5,329 nucleotides of DNA from Synergistaceae bacterium. GTDB taxonomy: Bacteria > Synergistota > Synergistia > Synergistales > Aminobacteriaceae. The stretch is taken from positions 1 to 5,329 of the forward strand of contig WRBZ01000083.1 of assembly GCA_009784305.1 (NCBI GenBank). Reading direction: 5' to 3'. Position 1 is the first letter of the stretch, and every line of letters begins with the position of its first letter. Shown here piece after piece: positions 1 through 5,329 of this stretch. Position numbers and translations under genes: made by a program. The notes beneath the pieces were generated by a model. It searched no databases. It was not told where the DNA came from and worked only from the letters and a program-made list of their open reading frames with translations.

Positions 1-222
1 CGCGTGTTCCGGGTCTATATCCAACACCCTGTCAAAGTATTCATCCGCCTGTTTCCATTCTTCATCCTCCAAAAACAACCATCCGCGCTTCATAAGTGAT
101 TCAACGCCGGGCTCAGCGGCGCAGGCCGGCTGGACTTCGAAGGTACTGTTGCCGATTAACCAAGCGGCAAAGGAAAACGCTGCTATTACGACTATTAGTG
201 CAAGAACGGCTGGTTTTCTCAT
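1..222 (-). CDS. TPR-repeat protein with N-terminal membrane/signal segment (partial)
   Basis: This is the first 74 codons of a gene that runs off the left edge. The ATG at 222-220 has an AAGGAG Shine-Dalgarno (plus-strand 233-238) 10 bases upstream, and the frame is open to position 1. Residues 1-4 (MRKP) are basic. Residues 5-23 are a hydrophobic stretch (AVLALIVVIAAFSFAAWLI) typical of a signal peptide or N-terminal anchor. An Ala-rich PACAAE segment at 32-37 could be a signal peptidase I site, but it lies far from the hydrophobic core and does not fit a lipobox, so a retained anchor is equally possible. Residues 39-74 resemble one tetratricopeptide repeat: a small-residue helix A (KRGWLFLEDEEW), then QADEYFDRVLDIDPEHA with the usual A, F and DP positions. 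TPR units mediate protein contacts, so an envelope or periplasmic scaffold role is inferred. It follows the glycosyltransferase by 78 bases and may be co-transcribed with it. The true function is unknown. Confidence 0.8.
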   Translation of the reverse strand, partial: MRKPAVLALIVVIAAFSFAAWLIGNSTFEVQPACAAEPGVESLMKRGWLFLEDEEWKQADEYFDRVLDIDPEHA

Positions 223-300
223 TTTAAAAACACTCCTTGATAACAGATTCAACCACAGAGCGGGGCGTATGCCACCCCTACCCGTAATGGTCTTTGTTTT
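223..300. repeat. GC-rich hairpin, candidate dispersed intergenic repeat
   Basis: This 78-base gap separates the glycosyltransferase stop from the TPR gene start. Its core at 262-278 (GGGGCGTATGCCACCCC) folds as GGC/GCC around a GTAT loop, extended by GG/CC across a bulged A. The minus strand reads GTAGGGGTGGCATACGCCCC. From general knowledge this resembles short GTAGGGG...CGCCCC-type palindromes dispersed between genes in many anaerobic bacteria. No T run follows the hairpin in the direction of transcription, so it is a poor terminator. Repeat status cannot be shown from a single copy. Confidence 0.4.
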
Positions 301-1254
301 TTAATTCTCAATTCTCAACTGCCGCAGCCCTTCAAGAGCCATTTCAGGCGTCAGCGTTGACATACATTTATCCCCCAGCGGGCATTTATAATTCCAGCAG
401 CCTATTCTTGGGCACGTACAAGTTACTTCCCTGAACCAAGGCATAGTGAACCCGATCTTTTGGCTTGGGGTACATCCGAAAAGCCCGAGAGTGGGCGTTC
501 CGCACAGAGCGGCCAAATGCAGCGGGCCTGTGTCGGGGCCTACCGCAACAGTACAATTTTTAACCACGGCTGCCATTTCCAGAAAGTCGATTTTATTGAC
601 GAGGTTCAAGATGTTTTTATAGTTTAGTTCTTTTATTAGAAACTCCGCGTTTACTTCCTCTTCTCTCCCATGTCCGTTTATGACCAGCCCCCACCCTTCC
701 GCAGCCAATTGTTCCATGAATTTCGCCCAATAGTCCATACTCCAAAGTTTTTGCGGCTTACTTGCTCCAATTATGCAAAATACTTTTTTATCAGGCAGGT
801 CTGCAAGTAATTCTCCGGCAAATCTCATCGATTTATCATCGGTTTGGATCATGGGGACATCTCTTATATTTATATCTATGCCAACTTCCTTGAACCATTC
901 CCAAACGTTCTTATGATAGCAAAATTGAAGCGTTGAACTTATTCCATAACGCTCCGGTATGCCGGAAGCAATGGAAACGAGCGCTGATGAGCCAACGTTG
1001 TGAATGGATACCAGCATATCAAATTTTCTGTTTCTTATATCCTTAACGGCCTTGAAATAACCAAGAGGGTCCCTTTTACTGTCCCAGAATATGTATTCTT
1101 TAAATACATCCTGGGCAGCTATAATTTTTTTATACTCCGGCCGGGATAATATCGTTAATTCAGCTTCGGGAAATTTTCGCTTAAAAATCCTTGCGCGGGC
1201 TACAGCTTGTAAAACATCCCCAAACGCTCCATAGCGAATCCAAAGAACATTCAC
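301..1254 (-). CDS. Glycosyltransferase family 9 (ADP-heptose:LPS heptosyltransferase-like)
   Basis: The 317-residue protein is a GT-B fold, family 9 glycosyltransferase. Such enzymes transfer a heptose from ADP-heptose to LPS core or another surface glycan at the inner face of the cytoplasmic membrane. Visible hallmarks are the N-terminal WIRYGAFGDVLQA with Asp13, at the position of the proposed catalytic Asp13 of E. coli WaaC. The second half has GASKPQKLW (163-171, Lys169 before Trp) and VGPDTGPLHLAAL (238-250), the nucleotide-sugar-binding signature. Five cysteines (279, 281, 286, 291, 297) end with CPLGDKCM, a pattern seen in a GT9 subgroup with a C-terminal CP...CM segment. Length is close to the usual 320-350. 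The start is GTG at 1254-1252, with GGAGG 7 bases upstream; no in-frame ATG lies nearby. It is divergent from the fchA cluster and upstream of the TPR gene. The exact sugar and acceptor cannot be read from sequence. The last residues (RIEN) are encoded inside a tandem heptamer. Confidence 0.9.
   Translation of the reverse strand: MNVLWIRYGAFGDVLQAVARARIFKRKFPEAELTILSRPEYKKIIAAQDVFKEYIFWDSKRDPLGYFKAVKDIRNRKFDMLVSIHNVGSSALVSIASGIPERYGISSTLQFCYHKNVWEWFKEVGIDINIRDVPMIQTDDKSMRFAGELLADLPDKKVFCIIGASKPQKLWSMDYWAKFMEQLAAEGWGLVINGHGREEEVNAEFLIKELNYKNILNLVNKIDFLEMAAVVKNCTVAVGPDTGPLHLAALCGTPTLGLFGCTPSQKIGFTMPWFREVTCTCPRIGCWNYKCPLGDKCMSTLTPEMALEGLRQLRIEN
305..318 (-). repeat. Tandem heptamer at the 3' end of the glycosyltransferase gene
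   Basis: The minus strand carries two exact copies of TTGAGAA followed by TTAA, which supplies the stop codon. The copies encode most of the C-terminal LRIEN. The low-complexity tract adjoins the intergenic hairpin element, so the end of the reading frame may have been rewritten by repeat insertion or slippage. The copies are seen directly; their origin is inferred. Confidence 0.5.
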
Positions 1255-1261
1255 ATTTTTT

Positions 1262-1266
1262 CCTCC
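1262..1266 (-). promoter_or_regulatory. Ribosome binding site fixing the GTG start of the glycosyltransferase
   Basis: GGAGG on the minus strand sits 7 bases from the GTG at 1254-1252. An overlapping ATG (1256-1254) is followed at once by TGA, forming a minimal start-stop that shares its G with the GTG. The long frame can therefore only begin at GTG. Confidence 0.75.
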
Positions 1267-1286
1267 GCTTCTTAATGATAGTTCAT

Positions 1287-1298
1287 ATCATAATCATA
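1287..1298 (-). promoter_or_regulatory. Tandem -10-like hexamers, possible promoter for the glycosyltransferase
   Basis: The minus strand reads TATGAT twice in tandem, each 5/6 to the sigma-70 -10 consensus, about 30-45 bases before the GTG start. No good -35 box is found at 16-18 bases upstream; the best, TATGCA, is 3/6. A short 9-base direct repeat (CTGCATACG then CTGCATATA, plus strand 1306-1323) lies where a -35 box or activator site would be. The call is weak. Confidence 0.25.
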
Positions 1299-1370
1299 CA
1301 TTAACCTGCATACGCTGCATATATGGCTAATAATGAAAAGAGCACCTTTCATTTCCACTGTAGTTTAGCA

Positions 1371-1391
1371 TTTATCGCTTCCAGCGGTAAA
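1371..1391. promoter_or_regulatory. 9-bp inverted repeat, possible operator or leader hairpin
   Basis: TTTATCGCT and AGCGGTAAA are separated by TCC. Eight of nine pairs are Watson-Crick and the ninth is a T/G mismatch (a G-U wobble in plus-strand RNA). It lies in the divergent region about 100 bases before the fchA start and just upstream of the candidate promoter. It could be an operator, a terminator arm for transcripts entering from the left, or chance. No known riboswitch, including the tetrahydrofolate classes, could be recognised around it. Confidence 0.35.
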
Positions 1392-1393
1392 GC

Positions 1394-1411
1394 AACTTCG
1401 ATAAGTTTTTT
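1394..1411 (+). terminator. Weak hairpin plus T run (terminator-like)
   Basis: AACTT-CGAT-AAGTT is followed directly by further T residues (T run 1406-1411), a layout like an intrinsic terminator on the plus strand. The stem is only 5 bp with one G-C pair, so it is too weak to be convincing alone. No plus-strand gene is visible upstream in the window. It might form an attenuator with the adjacent 9-bp inverted repeat if transcription starts further left. Confidence 0.2.
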
Positions 1412-1412
1412 A

Positions 1413-1441
1413 TTTATAAAATACAAAGCTCTTTCTATGAT
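1413..1441 (+). promoter_or_regulatory. Candidate sigma-70 promoter for the fchA-fhs-moaCB cluster
   Basis: TTTATA (1413-1418, 4/6 to the -35 consensus) and TATGAT (1436-1441, 5/6 to the -10 consensus) are 17 bases apart. The surrounding DNA is AT-rich, and the implied leader is about 40 bases to the TTG start at 1489. This is the best-spaced pair in the divergent region, but such matches are common in AT-rich DNA. Confidence 0.35.
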
Positions 1442-1473
1442 AGAATTTACTAATACACAAATGACTGTCAGGC

Positions 1474-1480
1474 AAGGAGG
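1474..1480 (+). promoter_or_regulatory. Strong ribosome binding site fixing the TTG start of fchA
   Basis: AAGGAGG ends 8 bases before TTG at 1489. The codon just before the TTG in frame is TAA (1486-1488), so the frame cannot start earlier. The next in-frame Met codon is far inside the conserved domain. Together these make TTG the only sensible start. Confidence 0.8.
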
Positions 1481-1488
1481 GATTTTAA

Positions 1489-2115
1489 TTGATACTCACG
1501 GAAACTACTGTCAGGGAGTTTATTGATGTGCTTTCTTCATCTTCGCCAGCTCCGGGCGGCGGAAGCACAGCGGCGCTTTCCGGAGCAGCCGGCGCTGGCT
1601 TGGTTGCTATGGTATGCCGCCTTACAATAGGTAAAAACGGCTATGAAGAACACGAGACTTTAATCAAATCTTCCCTTAAAAAAGCTGATTCTTTAGCAAA
1701 AGACCTGCTCAACGCGATTCAAAAAGACACGGAAGCGTTTGTTTCCGTAATGGCGGCTTACGCTATGCAAAAGGCAACGGATGAGGAAAAGGAAATCAGA
1801 AGGTCGGCAATTCAGGAAGCGCTAAAAGGGGCTGTTTCCTCCCCTGAAAACATTGCAGTTAAGTGCCTTGAAGTTTTGGAAATTGCTGATGAAATAGTTG
1901 ATAAGTGCAACTCAAACGCTATAAGCGATGTAGCCGTGGGAGCTTTGGAAGCTTGGGCAGGGCTTCAGGGATCTCTGCTGAATGTAAGAATAAATCTGCC
2001 GTCAATAAAAGATACCGAATACGTAAAACAAAAACAAAATTGGATCACTGAAATAACCAACGAAGGAGAAAGGCTTTCGGAGAAAATAAAAAAGACAGTA
2101 TCGGAAAAAATTTAA
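1489..2115 (+). CDS. fchA: Methenyl-THF cyclohydrolase / formimino-THF cyclodeaminase (FTCD_C family)
   Basis: The 208-residue, all-helical cytosolic protein belongs to the cyclodeaminase/cyclohydrolase family (the C-terminal domain of formiminotransferase-cyclodeaminase, PF04961 type). It starts at TTG. The signature [15 protein letters not shown] (19-33) is present near the N terminus, followed by KDTEAF (79-84), SSPENIA (117-123) and [15 protein letters not shown] (141-155), then NVRINL (165-170). These positions are conserved in folate-binding members. Length is the usual roughly 200 residues for a stand-alone domain; no formiminotransferase domain is attached. Family members either release ammonia from 5-formimino-THF, giving 5,10-methenyl-THF, or interconvert methenyl-THF and 10-formyl-THF, as in acetogen and purine-fermenter FchA. 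The next gene, 26 bases downstream, is formate-THF ligase, which favours the cyclohydrolase role. A part in histidine or purine breakdown is the main alternative. Confidence 0.88.
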   Translation: MILTETTVREFIDVLSSSSPAPGGGSTAALSGAAGAGLVAMVCRLTIGKNGYEEHETLIKSSLKKADSLAKDLLNAIQKDTEAFVSVMAAYAMQKATDEEKEIRRSAIQEALKGAVSSPENIAVKCLEVLEIADEIVDKCNSNAISDVAVGALEAWAGLQGSLLNVRINLPSIKDTEYVKQKQNWITEITNEGERLSEKIKKTVSEKI

Positions 2116-2141
2116 TTTTAACTTCTATAGGAGGAAAAAAC

Positions 2142-3815
2142 ATGTCATTCCCAAGTGATATCGAAATAGCACAAGCGGCGAAAATGGAACCGATAGCGCA
2201 AATAGCTGGTAAACTCGACATTAGTGAGGATGAAATTGAATTATATGGGAAATACAAGGCTAAAATATCCCCATCCGTCATGGTAAGGCTAAATGATAAA
2301 CCTAATGGAAAGCTTATCCTTGTTACCGCAATAACTCCAACACCGGCCGGAGAAGGAAAAACAACGACAAGTGTCGGTCTTGCTCAAGCTTTACATAAAC
2401 TCGGCAAAAAAACTGTAGTTGCCCTGCGCGAGCCATCACTTGGACCAAGCTTCGGTGTAAAGGGCGGAGCCGCAGGAGGAGGTTACTCTCAGGTAGTTCC
2501 TATGGAAGATATAAACCTTCACTTTACAGGAGATTTTCACGCGATAACGACCGCGCATAACTTATGCGCGGCAATGCTCGACAATCACATTCAACAGGGC
2601 AACGAACTTAATATAGACCCGAGAAGGATAGTGTTCAGACGAGTACTGGACCTCAATGAAAGAGCCCTGAGAAAAGTAATAATAGGACTCGGCGGCAAAA
2701 CTGAAGGTATCCCGCGCGAGAGCGGCTTTGATATTACCGTCGCGTCCGAAGTAATGGCGATCCTTTGCCTCGCCGATGACCTCATGGACCTCAAAGAACG
2801 TTTAGCAAGAATAGTGCTCGGATATACCTACGAAGGGAAGCCCGTCACGGTCGGGGACATAGGAGCGGCAGGATCAATGGCGGCGCTGCTGAAGGACGCC
2901 ATAAAGCCCAATCTTGTTCAAACGCTTGAAGGAGTACCGGCATTCATCCACGGGGGGCCGTTCGCTAATATCGCTCATGGATGCAACAGCGTACAGGCAA
3001 CTAAACTTGGATTGAAACTCGCGGAATACACCGTCACCGAAGCAGGGTTCGGGGCAGATCTCGGAGCGGAAAAATTTATCGATATAAAATGCCGAAGCGC
3101 GGGGATGAAACCTGACGCAGTAGTCATTGTGGCGACAGTGCGTGCGCTTAAAATGCACGGGGGGCGCAGTAAAACCGAACTCGGCGTGGAAGACCTCAAA
3201 GCTCTTGAAGCTGGTATGGCAAACCTCGAAAAACACATTGAAAACATGGGCAAATTCGGTTTACCGGTCGTGGTCGCCATAAACAAATTCCCAACCGACA
3301 CGGAGGCGGAACTTGCGCTTGTCGAGAGTAAATGCAACGAAAAAGGCGCCGCTGTATCCCTTTCAGAAATCTGGGCAAAAGGCGGGGAAGGCGGACTCGA
3401 TATGGCGAAGAAAGTCATAGAGGCGTGTTCAAAACCTTCTGAATTGAACTTTATATACGATCTTGATATGTCGCCGAAGGAAAAAATAACCGCCATTGCG
3501 ACAAAAATTTACGGTGCGGATGGAGCTGTTTTCACCGATCAGGCGGAAAAAGACCTTGCGCTTATAAAAGAACTCGGCAAGGATAATTTGTATATCTGCA
3601 TGGCAAAAACTCAGTATTCGTTATCCGACGATATGGCAAAAATCGGAAGGCCCGGCGGATTTAAGATAACGGTACGCGAAGTGAGGCTTTCCGCTGGCGC
3701 GGGGTTCCTGGTAGCGATAACGGGCGCAATAATGACGATGCCCGGGTTACCGAAGAAACCCGCCGCGCTGACAATCGATGTGGATGAGAACGGGAAAATC
3801 ACAGGACTGTTTTAA
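2142..3815 (+). CDS. fhs: Formate-tetrahydrofolate ligase (10-formyl-THF synthetase)
   Basis: This full-length cytosolic enzyme of 557 residues (family norm about 555-560) catalyses formate + THF + ATP to 10-formyl-THF + ADP + Pi. It supplies C1 units for purines or the methyl branch of the Wood-Ljungdahl pathway; in reverse it yields ATP from formyl-THF. The nucleotide-binding loop [13 protein letters not shown] is at 65-77. The signature [19 protein letters not shown] spans 96-114, followed by [13 protein letters not shown] (123-135). Further conserved blocks are [10 protein letters not shown] (274-283), [13 protein letters not shown] (300-312), [12 protein letters not shown] (376-387) and the C-terminal [14 protein letters not shown] (527-540). 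The ATG start has AGGAGG 7 bases upstream. It sits 26 bases after fchA and its stop is 2 bases before the moaC fusion, so it is probably in one operon and partly translationally coupled. No key motif is missing. Confidence 0.97.
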   Translation: MSFPSDIEIAQAAKMEPIAQIAGKLDISEDEIELYGKYKAKISPSVMVRLNDKPNGKLILVTAITPTPAGEGKTTTSVGLAQALHKLGKKTVVALREPSLGPSFGVKGGAAGGGYSQVVPMEDINLHFTGDFHAITTAHNLCAAMLDNHIQQGNELNIDPRRIVFRRVLDLNERALRKVIIGLGGKTEGIPRESGFDITVASEVMAILCLADDLMDLKERLARIVLGYTYEGKPVTVGDIGAAGSMAALLKDAIKPNLVQTLEGVPAFIHGGPFANIAHGCNSVQATKLGLKLAEYTVTEAGFGADLGAEKFIDIKCRSAGMKPDAVVIVATVRALKMHGGRSKTELGVEDLKALEAGMANLEKHIENMGKFGLPVVVAINKFPTDTEAELALVESKCNEKGAAVSLSEIWAKGGEGGLDMAKKVIEACSKPSELNFIYDLDMSPKEKITAIATKIYGADGAVFTDQAEKDLALIKELGKDNLYICMAKTQYSLSDDMAKIGRPGGFKITVREVRLSAGAGFLVAITGAIMTMPGLPKKPAALTIDVDENGKITGLF

Positions 3816-3817
3816 TT

Positions 3818-4837
3818 ATGAAAAGCACGCACCTTGATGACTCCGGACGACCGGTAATGGTCGATGTGAGTTCGAAAGAAACAACATTCCGGGAAGCGGA
3901 GGCGGAAGGCATAGTGCGCCTCACGCCTGAAATCTGCAATGCTATAAGGACAAAAAGCGTAAGCAAAGGCGATGTATTCAGAATAGCCGAAGTTGCAGGC
4001 ATAATGGCGGCAAAACGCACTTGGGATATCATCCCGCTCTGCCATTCGATTAGGCTCGACCATGCAAAAGTAACATGCAGCTTTGATGAAAACTCCAATA
4101 GCGTACGGGTTAATTGCACAGTCAAGGCATCTGAAGTTACAGGAGTTGAGATGGAGGCTCTTACAGGCGCCTCTGTCTCCTGCCTGACCATATACGATAT
4201 GTGTAAGAGCATGGATAAGGGCATAATAATCGAAGGTATAAGACTGCTGCGTAAAAGCGGCGGCAAAAGTGGCGATTATGCGGCAATAGATTCAAAAAAA
4301 GATGTTGAACAGAATAACAAACATTGCCGCCATGAAAACAACATGCAAATCTCATCCGGAGTCCTTACCATAAGCGACAAAGGATATGCCGGAGAGCGCG
4401 TAGATACATCAGGTGAAGCGCTCGCGGAATTACTGGCGAATTGGGGCGCTCTCGTAAAAAGAAGAGCTATAGTTCCCGATGAAAAGGAAAAGATTGCCGC
4501 ACAGCTTATAGAATGGGCGGATAAAGATAATCTGGAATTGATACTTACGACTGGAGGAACCGGACTGTCTTCCAGGGATGTGACCCCTGAAGCGTTGATC
4601 CACGTTGGCGACAGAATCGTGCCGGGAATAGGCGAATGTATGAGGGTAAAGTCACTGTCACAAACCCCAAATGGGATACTTACCCGCGGCATAGCAGTGA
4701 CAAGGGGTAATTCCTTGATAATAGCATTGCCGGGAAGCGAACGAGGCTCACGCAGTTGCTTTGAAGCTGTGGAACCGGCATTGCGCCATGCTGTTGAAAT
4801 ATTGAACAATTGGAAAAACGAGTGCGGAAATGCTTAG
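3818..4837 (+). CDS. moaCB: Bifunctional molybdenum cofactor protein MoaC-MoaB/MogA fusion
   Basis: This 339-residue protein carries two Moco-synthesis domains. Residues 1-154 are MoaC, which turns the MoaA product (3',8-cyclo-7,8-dihydro-GTP) into cyclic pyranopterin monophosphate. Its active-site set is intact: Lys50 (SKGDVF), His76 (IPLCHS), Glu111 and Glu113 (GVEMEAL), Asp127 and Lys130 (YDMCK), and KSGGKSGD (146-153). About 22 polar linker residues follow. Residues 176-334 are a MoaB/MogA domain, which adenylylates molybdopterin before metal insertion. It shows VLTISDKG (182-189), VPDE (219-222), TTGGTGLSSRDVTPEA (244-259, Asp254) and LPGSERGSRSCFEAVEPAL (304-322). The frame is continuous and Met176 has no Shine-Dalgarno, so the fusion looks real. 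Such MoaC/MoaB fusions are known in anaerobes. The ATG lies 2 bases after the fhs stop with only a weak AGGA 11 bases upstream, suggesting coupled translation. MoaB versus MogA activity cannot be separated by eye. Confidence 0.93.
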   Translation: MKSTHLDDSGRPVMVDVSSKETTFREAEAEGIVRLTPEICNAIRTKSVSKGDVFRIAEVAGIMAAKRTWDIIPLCHSIRLDHAKVTCSFDENSNSVRVNCTVKASEVTGVEMEALTGASVSCLTIYDMCKSMDKGIIIEGIRLLRKSGGKSGDYAAIDSKKDVEQNNKHCRHENNMQISSGVLTISDKGYAGERVDTSGEALAELLANWGALVKRRAIVPDEKEKIAAQLIEWADKDNLELILTTGGTGLSSRDVTPEALIHVGDRIVPGIGECMRVKSLSQTPNGILTRGIAVTRGNSLIIALPGSERGSRSCFEAVEPALRHAVEILNNWKNECGNA

Positions 4838-4867
4838 TATCAGTTAATTAAAGCAGGTGAAAATATA

Positions 4868-5329
4868 ATGGGAGTATCATATAAGGATTACTATAAGATT
4901 CTCGGCATCGAGCATAATGCAACTTCCGAGCAGATCCGCAAGGCACATCGTAAGCTCGCGAAAAAATATCACCCTGATGTAAATAAAGAAGCAGGAGCCG
5001 AACAAAAATTTAAAGATGTCAATGAAGCTTATGAAGTGCTGAAAGACCCGGATAAGCGTCAAAAATACGATACCATTGGCGAAGATTGGGCACAAGGCCA
5101 GGAATACGCCCCGCCTCCCGGATGGCAGGATATGCGTGGCGGCAGCGTTAGGGATTTTGGCGGCGGATTCAGTGATTTCTTTAAAATGATTTTTGGTTCG
5201 TTTAATATGGGAGGATTCAGCGAAAGGGAAAGTGAGACAACTTTCACTTCGCGTCAAAGATCGCGTGATCAGGAAGTCAGCCTGTCGCTCCCTCTTGAAG
5301 ATATTTTCGATGGCGGGACAAAAACGATA
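4868..5329 (+). CDS. Type II DnaJ/CbpA-like co-chaperone (partial, 3' end missing)
   Basis: This gene is open through its first 154 codons to the window end. The ATG has AGGTGA 7 bases upstream (4855-4860), 30 bases after the moaCB stop. Residues 6-70 form a J domain: KDYYKILGI (6-14), [14 protein letters not shown] (26-39) with the HPD triad at 35-37 that stimulates the DnaK ATPase, and [21 protein letters not shown] (48-68). A Gly/Phe-rich linker (about 91-116, GGGFSDFF and GSFNMGGF) follows. The C-terminal substrate-binding domain begins at about 135 with [15 protein letters not shown]. The IGEDWAQGQ...PPPGW stretch (71-86) resembles the CbpA-like type II group, which lacks the zinc finger of DnaJ, but the region where zinc cysteines would lie is beyond the edge. 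His27 sits where Tyr is usual in the J domain. It is cytosolic and probably co-transcribed with the folate/Moco genes, with no obvious functional link. Confidence 0.9.
   Translation, partial: MGVSYKDYYKILGIEHNATSEQIRKAHRKLAKKYHPDVNKEAGAEQKFKDVNEAYEVLKDPDKRQKYDTIGEDWAQGQEYAPPPGWQDMRGGSVRDFGGGFSDFFKMIFGSFNMGGFSERESETTFTSRQRSRDQEVSLSLPLEDIFDGGTKTI

Noticed and set aside
262..278. Intrinsic terminator after the glycosyltransferase gene
   Set aside because: The hairpin is GC-rich but in the minus direction is followed by mixed sequence and the TPR gene's ribosome site, not a T run.
1261..1488. Tetrahydrofolate riboswitch before the folate genes
   Set aside because: I looked because of the folate genes downstream, but the conserved core and pairing pattern of known THF riboswitches were not seen; only short simple hairpins are present.
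1323..1526. A 67-codon plus-strand reading frame in the divergent region
   Set aside because: No Shine-Dalgarno precedes its ATG, it overlaps the well-supported fchA start in another frame, its composition is unlike a real protein, and it reads through the intergenic hairpins.
2975..3496. A 173-codon minus-strand frame inside fhs
   Set aside because: It is antisense to a highly conserved enzyme and has a Ser/Pro/Ala-rich composition typical of a codon shadow; no family resemblance.
4276..4809. A 177-codon minus-strand frame inside the moaCB fusion
   Set aside because: It is antisense to the conserved MoaB/MogA domain, with no recognisable motif and no ribosome site that stands out.
4343..4837. 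A separate moaB/mogA gene restarting at Met176 of the fusion
   Set aside because: There is no stop codon between the domains and no Shine-Dalgarno before the internal ATG; a continuous fusion explains the sequence better.

Overview
The window looks like bacterial chromosome from an anaerobe with a folate-dependent one-carbon (formate) pathway. A family 9 (heptosyltransferase-type) glycosyltransferase hints at a diderm cell with LPS or a similar surface glycan. A stand-alone cyclodeaminase/cyclohydrolase followed by formate-tetrahydrofolate ligase, then a MoaC-MoaB/MogA fusion, would suit an amino-acid-fermenting or acetogenic anaerobe. Synergistota or a Clostridia-related lineage is my best guess, but no taxonomic marker is present and this is inference only.

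Layout. Positions 1-1254 are on the minus strand. A family 9 glycosyltransferase with a GTG start is followed, 78 bases downstream, by the first 74 codons of a membrane-anchored or secreted TPR protein that runs off the left edge. The gap between them holds a GC-rich hairpin that looks like a dispersed intergenic repeat. Positions 1255-1488 are a 234-base divergent intergenic region with no convincing gene. It holds candidate promoters for both directions, a 9-bp inverted repeat and a small hairpin followed by a T run. From 1489 to the right edge a plus-strand cluster, probably one operon, runs fchA-like (TTG start), fhs, a moaC-moaB/mogA fusion, and a type II DnaJ/CbpA-like co-chaperone cut off by the window end. 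Gaps are 26, 2 and 30 bases.

How the genes fit together. Fhs makes 10-formyl-THF from formate, THF and ATP, or recovers ATP in reverse. The FchA/FTCD_C protein converts between 10-formyl-THF and 5,10-methenyl-THF, or releases ammonia from 5-formimino-THF. The pair thus links formate to the C1-folate pool. The MoaC-MoaB fusion covers two steps of molybdopterin synthesis, the cofactor of Mo/W formate dehydrogenases. A formate-centred module is therefore plausible, although no dehydrogenase lies in the window. The DnaJ-like protein has no evident metabolic link.

I see no CRISPR array, tRNA, rRNA, insertion sequence or clear novel defence or mobile system. The most notable points are the gene order fchA-fhs-moaCB, the non-ATG starts of the two divergent genes, and the unexplained structure in the two intergenic regions.
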